Shown one piece after another: positions 36,585 to 43,612 of a DNA stretch of 64,000 nucleotides. The position numbers and the translations under genes are program-made. The stretch covers positions 62,001 to 126,000 of the forward strand of contig FUZG01000010.1 of the NCBI GenBank assembly GCA_900168235.1, written 5' to 3'. The DNA is from Lachnospiraceae bacterium (lineage in GTDB: Bacteria; Bacillota; Clostridia; Lachnospirales; Lachnospiraceae). Each line of letters opens with the position of its first letter. Position 1 is the first letter of the stretch. Below the pieces are notes generated by a model. It worked only from the letters and a program-made list of their open reading frames with translations, was not told the origin of the DNA and searched no databases.

Positions 36585-37789
36585 CCCGGAACTTTCGCGG
36601 CCAATCCGACCACCTCAAAAATCTTTCGTAACCGATCTTCGTATGTAAAATCACGCAGCATCACCTCACGACCACGGGCTGCTATTTTTTCACGTTCACT
36701 GTCATGAGTCAGATAATATCCGGCTTTTTCATAGGCCTCACCTATACTTCCATACATCTCACAAGCATCGGTCGGCACAAGTTCTGCCAATTCCTCCTGA
36801 TAATTTGACAGTAAAAAACCTCCCGCTGCCATAACATCAAGACATCTCTGTGGAATACCTGTTATTATTGTCCGAAGTGAGATATTTAAATTTATCTTTG
36901 CCTGTTTAAACGCCTTTGGCATCTCCCTATCCCATATAAGCGGCCCGCATTTCTGCACATTTCTTAAAATCTGATTGTCCTGATAAGAATAAAAATGTAC
37001 ATCGTAGTGACGTCCAAGAAGCTCAAGTACCGTAATTCTCTCCCTGTGTGTAACATACTGCTCCATAAGATATCTCATCACTCCGGGTGACACCTCTGTC
37101 TCCTCTGTATCCGGCGTTCCCTCCTTTAGATATAATTCATCAAGGCTCTTTCTAAACTCCGGAGTTGAAATTTCTTTCATAATATCTGTTGAAAGCCCAT
37201 CAAAAATCGTATCCAATCCATACGTGTCAAACTGAACATCATTCATAGCATTAAAATATGCTTTGTAATAATCCGGAAGAACCGATATGATTTCCTCAAA
37301 AATACTATCATAAAGCTGACCGACAAATGCAATATCAGCCTTAAAGCGCGCTCGTTCTGCCGCAGATAGATAATAGCTATCAAATCTTCTTACATTCACT
37401 GCTAATGGAAGGTGATGCACATTATTCGCATCATAACACCTCCATATTCTCTTGCACTCTTCCCTGTCAAAGGTAAAGACATGTGTAGTAGGATATTTTA
37501 AGATATGGATATATCCTATATTTAATGGAGAATCATAAGACCATGCAATATATGGTACCTCGCACTGATTGCATGCTTCACTTAACGACGCGATATAGTT
37601 CACACTAAATACAGCGTCATATGGTTTTTCACGAATCTTTTTTTTCGCATGTTCTAAAAAATACTCATCTTTATATACTGATCGATTAATGGGCGTATCA
37701 AATGTATCAACCTCAATCCCCATTCTTTGTAATGTTTCCTCTACATCTGCCTGTGTAAAACATGCCCATCTTAAAACCAAAAGTCTCAT
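36581..37789 (-). CDS. CgeB-family glycosyltransferase (DUF3880), operon leader
   Basis: About 402 aa from the ATG at 37789 (MRLLVLRWACFTQADVEETL), which has GGAG just upstream and aligns with the start of its paralogue at 34681. The frame continues upstream to 37885, but that part overlaps the promoter and cannot be translated from it. Diagnostic segments are PYDAVFSVNYIASLSEAC, YIAWSYDSPLNIGY and AKINLNISLRTIITGIPQRCLDVMAAGG. It is the first gene of the eight-gene glycosyltransferase operon running to 27402. Confidence 0.87.
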   Translation of the reverse strand: MRLLVLRWACFTQADVEETLQRMGIEVDTFDTPINRSVYKDEYFLEHAKKKIREKPYDAVFSVNYIASLSEACNQCEVPYIAWSYDSPLNIGYIHILKYPTTHVFTFDREECKRIWRCYDANNVHHLPLAVNVRRFDSYYLSAAERARFKADIAFVGQLYDSIFEEIISVLPDYYKAYFNAMNDVQFDTYGLDTIFDGLSTDIMKEISTPEFRKSLDELYLKEGTPDTEETEVSPGVMRYLMEQYVTHRERITVLELLGRHYDVHFYSYQDNQILRNVQKCGPLIWDREMPKAFKQAKINLNISLRTIITGIPQRCLDVMAAGGFLLSNYQEELAELVPTDACEMYGSIGEAYEKAGYYLTHDSEREKIAARGREVMLRDFTYEDRLRKIFEVVGLAAKVPG

Positions 37790-37866
37790 ATACTCCATTA
37801 CCCCCTTCACACGGATCCATCCGCATGTCCTGCAATAAATAATTACAGAAACTGCTATCATGCTTT

Positions 37867-37893
37867 TTATCGGATAAATGTACAAAAAATTGA
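37867..37893 (-). promoter_or_regulatory. Candidate sigma-28 promoter of the first glycosyltransferase operon
   Basis: On the minus strand TCAA-N15-TCCGATAA (-35 at 37890-37893, -10 at 37867-37874). It lies just after the flagellin terminator (37924-37945) and about 78 bp before the operon's first start codon. Confidence 0.65.
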
Positions 37894-37918
37894 AGTTTTT
37901 TCATAAAATGACTCAATG

Positions 37919-37945
37919 AAAAATCCCGCCTCTTTCGAGGCGGGA
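37919..37945 (-). terminator. Terminator of the first flagellin gene
   Basis: A 9-bp GC-rich stem TCCCGCCTC (37924-37932) / GAGGCGGGA (37937-37945) with a TTTC loop, followed on the minus strand by TTTTTC. Confidence 0.9.
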
Positions 37946-37987
37946 CCTTTTCCCAGGTATTCCAAACAATTATTTATGGTCTTTTGA

Positions 37988-38842
37988 TTAGCCAAGGAGT
38001 GAAAGAACACCCTGATTAGCCTGATTAGCCTGAGCGAGCATTGACTGACCTGCCTGCTGGAGGATGTTATTCTTTGAATAAACAACCATCTCAGAAGCCA
38101 TATCTGTATCACGAATCTCAGATTCAGCTGATGTTGTATTCTCAACAATGTTATCCAGATTCTTGATTGTGTGCTCAAGTCTGTTCTGAACTGCACCAAG
38201 TGCGGATCTCTGCTTAGATACGATGCTGATTGCATCTCCAATTGTAGAAATAACAGAAGAAGCTAATGCACCTGTAGAATCCTTAACATTAAGAGCAGTA
38301 GAACCGAACAGTGTCTTGCTGTTCATAGCTGTGATTCCAACAGAAATCTTATTAGAGTTCAGAGGATCTGCACCAACCTGAAGGCTTACACCAAGAACGC
38401 CGCCTGTTGCGGAACCGTTCTGATTTGTTCCGGAAAGAAGATACAGTTCGTTGAACTTTGTTGTTGTTGAAACACGGTTGATCTCAGATGTAAGCTGATC
38501 AAGCTCATCCTGAACGTTTCCACGGTCTGCAGAGGAAAGAGTTCCATTTGCAGCCTTTACAGAAAGCTCATTCATTCTCTGAAGCATGCTGTGAACTTCT
38601 GTCAGAGCACCTTCAGCTGTCTGTACCATTGAGATACCATCCTGAGCGTTAGCAGAAGCCTGTGTAAGACCACGGATCTGCTTTCTCATCTTCTCACTGA
38701 TAGAAAGACCTGATGCATCATCTGCTGCGCGGTTAACTTTGTAACCTGAAGACAGTTTCTCAGTTGACTTTGCAAGTTCACCTGTTGTGATGCCGAGCAT
38801 TCTGTTTGCGTTCTGCGCTGTCATGTTGTGCTGTACTACCAT
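37988..38842 (-). CDS. fliC: Flagellin
   Basis: 284 aa, GGAGGT ribosome site. Canonical N-terminal D0/D1 (MVVQHNMTAQNANRMLGI, AADDASGLSISEKMRKQIRGL, NAQDGISMVQTAEGAL) and C-terminal D1/D0 (LGAVQNRLEHTIKNLDN, ENTTSAESEIRDTDMASEMV, NILQQAGQSMLAQANQANQG). Only a short middle region exists, so it is a minimal flagellin without large D2/D3 domains. It is almost identical to the flagellin at 39172; differences cluster around residues 68-87 and 175-215. The leader holds a sigma-28-like -10, a TGTATACA palindrome upstream of it, and a hairpin with GGA in its loop just before the ribosome site. Ser/Thr-rich surfaces may be glycosylated by the nearby enzymes. Confidence 0.97.
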   Translation of the reverse strand: MVVQHNMTAQNANRMLGITTGELAKSTEKLSSGYKVNRAADDASGLSISEKMRKQIRGLTQASANAQDGISMVQTAEGALTEVHSMLQRMNELSVKAANGTLSSADRGNVQDELDQLTSEINRVSTTTKFNELYLLSGTNQNGSATGGVLGVSLQVGADPLNSNKISVGITAMNSKTLFGSTALNVKDSTGALASSVISTIGDAISIVSKQRSALGAVQNRLEHTIKNLDNIVENTTSAESEIRDTDMASEMVVYSKNNILQQAGQSMLAQANQANQGVLSLLG

Positions 38843-38890
38843 AAAATTACCTCCATGTGTGTTTGAAATCCGAATTCCATTCCGGATCCT
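38843..38890 (-). promoter_or_regulatory. Leader hairpin with GGA loop before the flagellin ribosome site (possible CsrA site)
   Basis: On the minus strand ATCCG...CGGAT (38868-38872 / 38883-38887) encloses AAT-GGA-ATT, so GGA is presented in the loop. About 15 nt later the ribosome site ATGGAGG has a second GGA. This two-site layout resembles the CsrA-controlled hag leader of Bacillus subtilis. Confidence 0.45.
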
Positions 38891-39016
38891 TAAGTGAAAA
38901 AAAACTGTAACACTGTGGGATTACTCCCGTATAATAAATCCGGTGCCCCTGGGAAGCTCCGATCTATTATCGATTTCATCTCCCAAACAAGCGTCGCATT
39001 TATGTTTACACCTCTT

Positions 39017-39070
39017 ATATCGGACAATTTTGTACTTGCAACAGTGCCTTTTTGTTTCTTTTTGTATACA
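39017..39070 (-). promoter_or_regulatory. Sigma-28-like promoter and TGTATACA box of the first flagellin
   Basis: The minus-strand -10 TCCGATAT is at 39017-39024; the -35 region 15 bp upstream is poor (TGTT). A palindrome TTTGTATACAAA (core 39063-39070) lies 38 bp upstream of the -10. Downstream of the -10, GGTGTAAA and AAATGCG recur in nearly the same form at the second flagellin. Confidence 0.55.
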
Positions 39071-39096
39071 AAATACTTTTGTTTTAAAGAAACGAA

Positions 39097-39146
39097 ATGG
39101 GCTGCCGCCAAAACAGCTATTCCCAGCCATTTGCACGACAGCCCAT
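39097..39146 (-). terminator. Probable terminator of the second flagellin gene
   Basis: ATGGGCTG (39097-39104) pairs with CAGCCCAT (39139-39146) across a long loop, followed on the minus strand by TTTCGTTTCTTT. It lies 26 bp after the stop codon at 39172. Stem 8 bp, moderate T tract. Confidence 0.6.
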
Positions 39147-39171
39147 CATGATCGAAATTATTTTTCCAATA

Positions 39172-40026
39172 TTACTGAAGAAGTGACAGAACGCCCTGGT
39201 TAGCCTGATTAGCCTGAGCAAGCATTGACTGACCAGCCTGCTGGAGGATGTTGTTCTTAGAATATACAACCATCTCAGAAGCCATATCTGTATCACGGAT
39301 TTCAGACTCTGCTGCTGTTGTATTCTCCACAATATTATCCAGATTCTTGATCGTGTGCTCGAGTCTGTTCTGAAGTGCACCAAGTGCGGATCTCTGCTTT
39401 GAAACAATACTGATGGCACTTCCGATCACTGAAATAACAGAAGAAGCCATTGCACCTGTTGAATCCTTAACATTAAGTGCCTCTGTTCCAAAGAGCGTCG
39501 CACTGTTCATAGCTGTGATACCAATCGCGATCTTATTGGAATTCAGAGGATCTGCTCCAACCTGAAGACTAACACCAAGGACACCGCCTGTTGCCGAACC
39601 ATTCTGATTTGTTCCGGAAAGGAGATACAGTTCATTGAACTTTGTTGTCGTTGATACACGATTGATCTCAGATGTCAGCTGATCAAGCTCGTCCTGTACA
39701 TTTCCGCGGTCAGCTGATGAAAGTGTTCCGTTTGCAGCCTTTACAGAAAGCTCATTCATTCTCTGCAGCATGTCATGCACTTCCGTGAGTGCACCTTCTG
39801 CTGTCTGAGCCATCGAGATACCATCCTGAGCATTAGCAGATGCCTGTGTAAGTCCGCGGATCTGCTTTCTCATCTTTTCACTGATGGAAAGACCTGATGC
39901 ATCGTCTGCTGCACGGTTTACTTTGTAACCGGATGACAATTTCTCTGTTGCCTTTGCGAGTTCGCCCGTTGTGATTCCGAGCATTCTGTTTGCATTTGCT
40001 GCTGTCATGTTGTGCTGTACTACCAT
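39172..40026 (-). CDS. fliC: Flagellin (second copy)
   Basis: 284 aa from the ATG at 40026, which has GGAGGT seven bases upstream; an in-frame extension to 40083 lies in the untranslated leader. It has the same minimal flagellin architecture as the copy at 37988, with ISMAQTAEGALTEVHDM and LGALQNRLEHTIKNLDN as small differences and a C-terminus LSLLQ. Two tandem near-identical flagellins suggest recent duplication or gene conversion. The promoter is a clear sigma-28 match (TAAT-N15-GTCGATAT). It is divergent from the flagellinolysin gene, with about 290 bp between the start codons. Confidence 0.97.
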   Translation of the reverse strand: MVVQHNMTAANANRMLGITTGELAKATEKLSSGYKVNRAADDASGLSISEKMRKQIRGLTQASANAQDGISMAQTAEGALTEVHDMLQRMNELSVKAANGTLSSADRGNVQDELDQLTSEINRVSTTTKFNELYLLSGTNQNGSATGGVLGVSLQVGADPLNSNKIAIGITAMNSATLFGTEALNVKDSTGAMASSVISVIGSAISIVSKQRSALGALQNRLEHTIKNLDNIVENTTAAESEIRDTDMASEMVVYSKNNILQQAGQSMLAQANQANQGVLSLLQ

Positions 40027-40049
40027 AGTATCTACCTCCATGTGGTATT

Positions 40050-40075
40050 TCTGATCCGGACTCCCTTCCGGATAA
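40050..40075 (-). promoter_or_regulatory. Leader hairpin with GGGA loop before the second flagellin (possible CsrA site)
   Basis: On the minus strand ATCCGG (40068-40073) and CCGGAT (40054-40059) form a 6-bp stem with loop AAGGGAGT, close upstream of the GGAGGT ribosome site. It is equivalent in place to the hairpin of the first flagellin although the loop sequence differs. Confidence 0.5.
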
Positions 40076-40149
40076 AGAAACACTATTTATCTCCTTACGG
40101 CACGTTCAAACTCTATCCGTGTTTCATGCCGCGTTTATTTACACCAACT

Positions 40150-40176
40150 ATATCGACCACCCCACTTGAAACATTA
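40150..40176 (-). promoter_or_regulatory. Sigma-28 promoter of the second flagellin
   Basis: On the minus strand TAAT-N15-GTCGATAT (-35 at 40173-40176, -10 at 40150-40157), close to the TAAA-N15-GCCGATAT consensus of the FliA/SigD family. Confidence 0.75.
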
Positions 40177-40197
40177 GCCTTTGAAAGTACATATTTT

Positions 40198-40225
40198 TGT
40201 ATACATTGCAGATTTCTGTATACAT
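40198..40225. promoter_or_regulatory. Twin TGTATACA palindromes in the divergent flagellin/flagellinolysin region
   Basis: TGTATACAT occurs at 40198-40206 and 40217-40225, 19 bp apart (about two helical turns). The first lies 40 bp upstream of the flagellin -10; the second lies about 34 bp upstream of the flagellinolysin -10 on the other strand. Confidence 0.5.
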
Positions 40226-40258
40226 GTGCTTTTCTTTCTATATTTATATATTGAATTG

Positions 40259-40303
40259 TCCGATATGCTGAATATGGGGAAGTAACCGTAAACAGTGGCT
40301 GTT
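40259..40303 (+). promoter_or_regulatory. Sigma-28-like -10 and leader hairpin of flagellinolysin
   Basis: The -10 TCCGATAT is at 40259-40266; the -35 is not clear. A small hairpin AACAG/CTGTT (40291-40295 / 40299-40303) sits right before the AAGGAGGT ribosome site. Confidence 0.5.
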
Positions 40304-40315
40304 AAGGAGGTCTGT

Positions 40316-42226
40316 GTGGAAATACAGCACAATTTATTGTCTCAAAATGCGTGCCGGCATTTTGGAATGATCACAACTTCACGACAAAAAAGTATGGAGA
40401 AGTTAAACTCCGGCTATCGTATAAATAGATCTGCAGATGATGCGGCAGGACTTTCCATCAGCGAGAAAATGAGAAAACAGATACGAGGTCTCACACAGGC
40501 TTCTGCCAATGCTCAGGACGGCATATCCTTTATACAGACCGCAGACGGCGCATTAAATGAAGTTCACAGTATGCTTCAGCGAGGAAATGAGATTGCAGTC
40601 AAAGCCGCAAACGGTACTCTTAGTGACTCTGACCGCGAATGTCTCCAAGATGAACTTCGCTGTATTAAGGAAGAGATTGACAGCATCCACACAAGAACTT
40701 TTTTTAATGAGCTTCGTATTTTTCCGGATCACGGTTCTTCTCTCTCAACACCAACCGCAGGACAGCAGGCTTTAACAGATAAAATCGCAACCGAATTTAT
40801 CCCTACAGCAATGTCCCAGATCATGAATAAACTCAGCGGATCTGTTGGAAATAAATTAAATGCTCTTGATGCAGCAAAGACAAACCCCAATACATATGCT
40901 ATCGATCTCGATGTTTCATATATCGACGGTCCTGGGAACACCCTTGCCTATATGGGTTCAAACTTCTATCTTGGAAGCCCGGATAGATTTGTAACAGAGA
41001 GCTTAGTCATGAAATGCGATTCGGCTGACTTTTCTTCTAATACTTTATCTCCTTCAGACACGCAAAAGCTTCAGTCAACTATTGCACATGAGCTGATGCA
41101 TGGTGTAATGGATGTGATACTTCCTGAGGGTATGTATAATGACGATACTAACGACAATTCCCATGGAAACTTTCCTGACTGGTTTATAGAAGGAACAGCA
41201 CAGCTTGTTGGCGGCGGTTATACTACCGGATGGAACAGTTCACTCATGCTGATCGCCAGCAGCTCAGAAAGCGCTGCGAATAAACTTACAGCAGTGTCAT
41301 CATACCTGAATAATGGGCGATTTACTCTTGGAAACCTCCAGTATTCTTCCAGCGGTAATTTTACTGTCGCTGGACGTCCATATGGTCATGGATATCTTGC
41401 ATGCGCATATCTGTGCCAACTTGCAGGCAGCAGCTCACAGACCTCTGTATCACAAAGCACCCTTTTATCAGGCGCCAATAAGATATTTAATGCACTGATG
41501 CAAAACGAAGCGAATTACAGCAGTACCGGCAATGCAAAATCCTTTGAACAGGTTATAAATGATGTTCTTTCAAGCAACGGTTCTTCTCTTACACTTGCTC
41601 AGGTTATAAATAATATAAATAACGGTGAAAATAATGCATCCCAGTTCGTCCTTGCACTTACAAATGCCAGCAAGAGTACGGACGGTTCCGGATTATACGG
41701 TGCAGGTTCGATAATCGCACCAAGTCTTAATTCGACAAATGTTTTTGGATCCACAGTAACTACGCAGCAGGTTTTATTCGTAAGAAATGCCTCCAGCAGT
41801 TCTGCCACAGCAAGCGGGTCGAATGAAGGTGATATTTACCTGCAGGTTGGCTCAGATCCACTTAGTTCCAACAGGATCCCTCTTAAGAGATTCAGCATTA
41901 ATCAGGCTGCTCTCGGTATATCCAGCGCGAATGTATCAACTCAAGCTTCAGCTGATTCGGCTATTAGCGCAATCGGAGCTGCCATTAATTCTGTTAGTAC
42001 AATGCGTTCCTACTACGGCGCAATGCAGAACCGTCTGGAACACACTATCAAAAATCTGGACAATGTCGTAGAAAACACAACCGCTGCCGAGTCAAGGATC
42101 CGCGATACTGACATGGCTGAGGAAATGGTCGAATTTTCAAAAACAAATATCCTCGCCCAGGCAGGTGAATCAATGATCGCACAGACAACACAGATCCCGC
42201 AGGGCATAATATCTCTGCTCCAATAA
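40316..42226 (+). CDS. Flagellinolysin: flagellin with inserted zinc metallopeptidase domain
   Basis: 636 aa from the GTG at 40316, which follows AAGGAGGT by five bases and gives the flagellin start VEIQHNLLSQNA. The first 130 residues are flagellin D0/D1 (AADDAAGLSISEKMRKQIRGL) and the last 100 are the C-terminal partner (AMQNRLEHTIKNLDN, RIRDTDMAEEMVEFSKTNI). Between them is a gluzincin domain with HELMH (H258, E259, H262) and, 30 residues after the second His, a glutamate in DWFIEGTAQ, the spacing of M9-type collagenases. So the filament surface carries a protease. The flagellinolysin family is known, and purified filaments of one member were shown to be proteolytic. It is read divergently from a normal flagellin and followed by tandem hairpins and a terminator. 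Confidence 0.93.
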   Translation: MEIQHNLLSQNACRHFGMITTSRQKSMEKLNSGYRINRSADDAAGLSISEKMRKQIRGLTQASANAQDGISFIQTADGALNEVHSMLQRGNEIAVKAANGTLSDSDRECLQDELRCIKEEIDSIHTRTFFNELRIFPDHGSSLSTPTAGQQALTDKIATEFIPTAMSQIMNKLSGSVGNKLNALDAAKTNPNTYAIDLDVSYIDGPGNTLAYMGSNFYLGSPDRFVTESLVMKCDSADFSSNTLSPSDTQKLQSTIAHELMHGVMDVILPEGMYNDDTNDNSHGNFPDWFIEGTAQLVGGGYTTGWNSSLMLIASSSESAANKLTAVSSYLNNGRFTLGNLQYSSSGNFTVAGRPYGHGYLACAYLCQLAGSSSQTSVSQSTLLSGANKIFNALMQNEANYSSTGNAKSFEQVINDVLSSNGSSLTLAQVINNINNGENNASQFVLALTNASKSTDGSGLYGAGSIIAPSLNSTNVFGSTVTTQQVLFVRNASSSSATASGSNEGDIYLQVGSDPLSSNRIPLKRFSINQAALGISSANVSTQASADSAISAIGAAINSVSTMRSYYGAMQNRLEHTIKNLDNVVENTTAAESRIRDTDMAEEMVEFSKTNILAQAGESMIAQTTQIPQGIISLLQ

Positions 42227-42231
42227 AAAAA

Positions 42232-42312
42232 CAAGTTACGCTAGGCTCGACAAAACCTCGCCAAGCGAACTTGCATAACACGCACTAAGCTCGAAAATAC
42301 CTCGCTAAGTGC
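42232..42312 (+). repeat. Two tandem hairpins with a near-identical 13-nt loop
   Basis: Hairpin A: stem 42232-42246 / 42260-42273, loop TCGACAAAACCTC. Hairpin B: stem 42282-42290 / 42304-42312, loop TCGAAAATACCTC. The stems differ in sequence but pair; the loops match at 11 of 13 positions. They lie in the 3' untranslated region of the flagellinolysin, before its terminator. Confidence 0.55.
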
Positions 42313-42323
42313 TCCGAAAAAAT

Positions 42324-42361
42324 AAGCCGGAAGCCTATGATTCATACATAGCTTCCGGCTT
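42324..42361. terminator. Bidirectional terminator between flagellinolysin and GT4
   Basis: An 11-bp stem AAGCCGGAAGC (42324-42334) / GCTTCCGGCTT (42351-42361) lies between converging genes. It is followed by AATTTT on the plus strand and by ATTTTTTCGG on the minus strand. Confidence 0.85.
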
Positions 42362-42365
42362 AATT

Positions 42366-43469
42366 TTACACGCTTCTTACCGCATCCATAAATCCAACTA
42401 CTGTCTTATCAAAACCAAATTCATACGATTTTTCTTTCGCGGCTTTAGACATTTTTTTACAATATTCCTTATCATCGAGAAGTTTACATATCGCTGAAGC
42501 AAAGGATTTTTTATCATACGGATCAACTATCAATCCTGTTTTTTCCTCATCGATCAGATCGTAGGCACTTCCCGCATACTTTGAACTGATAGACGGAAGA
42601 CCGCAGCACATGGCTTCCAAAGTTACAAGCCCAAAACAGTCGTCTCTTGTAGGAAATACAAATATTCCTGATTTCTCATACTTTCGAGTTAAATCATCTC
42701 CTGTAACATACCCATCAAAGATCACCCTGTCATAAATATCATATTCACGCGCGATATTCTCGATATTTTCTCTATCGGGTCCACTACCTATAAGACGGAG
42801 TCTCCACGACTTATCCTTTATTTCAGAAAGTGCATTCAGCAAAAGATCTATCCCTTTTAGCTGAACCAATCTTCCAACAGCTATCAGTTCTCCATTTGGT
42901 TCGTAATTTCTGCCCGCTCCATCATACTTCGATATATCTACAGCAAGAGTACTTAGGAATATCTTATCCTCAGGTGCTCCGAGATATATCTGATTTTCCC
43001 TTGTCTTTAATGAACTGGCGATAAATGCAGCTGTACCCTTAAAAATATATCTTCGGAACCATTTCTGATAAAATTTAATGTTTCGCTCAGAAAATCTTGT
43101 TCCATCCGACCAGGAAATAAATGGTACTTTATGCTTATTACACCAATGCTTTACTATAAGTGATGTATAGTTGTATTCCATACATACCACAATATCAGGA
43201 TTAATTTGATCAATTTTTTTGCTCACACCGTAGGTTATGACAGTCTGAGAATTTTCGTAATTTGAATTAAATTTTATAACCTTTGATTTTGGATATACAA
43301 CATTTTTTAACTTATTTTCTTCTGCACTCCAGCTTCTGTTACTTTTGGAATTATCTGTGGAAAATAAAATCCAGATATCATATTCCTCACTATAGTACTT
43401 TTGAAGATATCTAAAAAAATCTACTCTATAAGGAGCCGGCTGATTTGTAACTATCAGTAATCGATTCAT
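42366..43469 (-). CDS. GT4-family glycosyltransferase
   Basis: About 367 aa. The ATG at 43469 has GGAAGG about ten bases upstream and gives MNRLLIVTNQPAPYRVDFFRYL; an ATG at 43487 has no site. The GT-B pattern is complete: DIVVCMEYNYTSLIV, GELIAVGRLVQLKGIDLLLNAL, FDGYVTGDDLTRKYE and DCFGLVTLEAMCCGLPSISS with E-x7-E. It converges on the flagellinolysin gene and is monocistronic. A palindrome TTATATC-T-GATATAA (43496-43510) overlaps a TATAAT-like -10 just upstream. A role in flagellar glycosylation is likely by position only. Confidence 0.88.
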   Translation of the reverse strand: MNRLLIVTNQPAPYRVDFFRYLQKYYSEEYDIWILFSTDNSKSNRSWSAEENKLKNVVYPKSKVIKFNSNYENSQTVITYGVSKKIDQINPDIVVCMEYNYTSLIVKHWCNKHKVPFISWSDGTRFSERNIKFYQKWFRRYIFKGTAAFIASSLKTRENQIYLGAPEDKIFLSTLAVDISKYDGAGRNYEPNGELIAVGRLVQLKGIDLLLNALSEIKDKSWRLRLIGSGPDRENIENIAREYDIYDRVIFDGYVTGDDLTRKYEKSGIFVFPTRDDCFGLVTLEAMCCGLPSISSKYAGSAYDLIDEEKTGLIVDPYDKKSFASAICKLLDDKEYCKKMSKAAKEKSYEFGFDKTVVGFMDAVRSV

Positions 43470-43612
43470 TTTTTGTTTGCCTTCCATTATTAGTATTATA
43501 TCTGATATAAGAAATGGTAACTCCTGATTATCTATATCTCATATCTTAAATCAGGTTTATACTACATAATATCATCTCTATTAAAAACCAAGAAGACTCA
43601 ATTTTTAACGGC

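Noticed and set aside
37790-37885. An N-terminal extension of the CgeB-type gene
   Set aside because: It overlaps the sigma-28-like promoter, has no ribosome site and does not align with paralogue starts.
38890-39151. Several overlapping short open frames on both strands between the flagellins
   Set aside because: They overlap each other, lack ribosome sites, and cover the promoter, palindrome and terminator of the flagellins.
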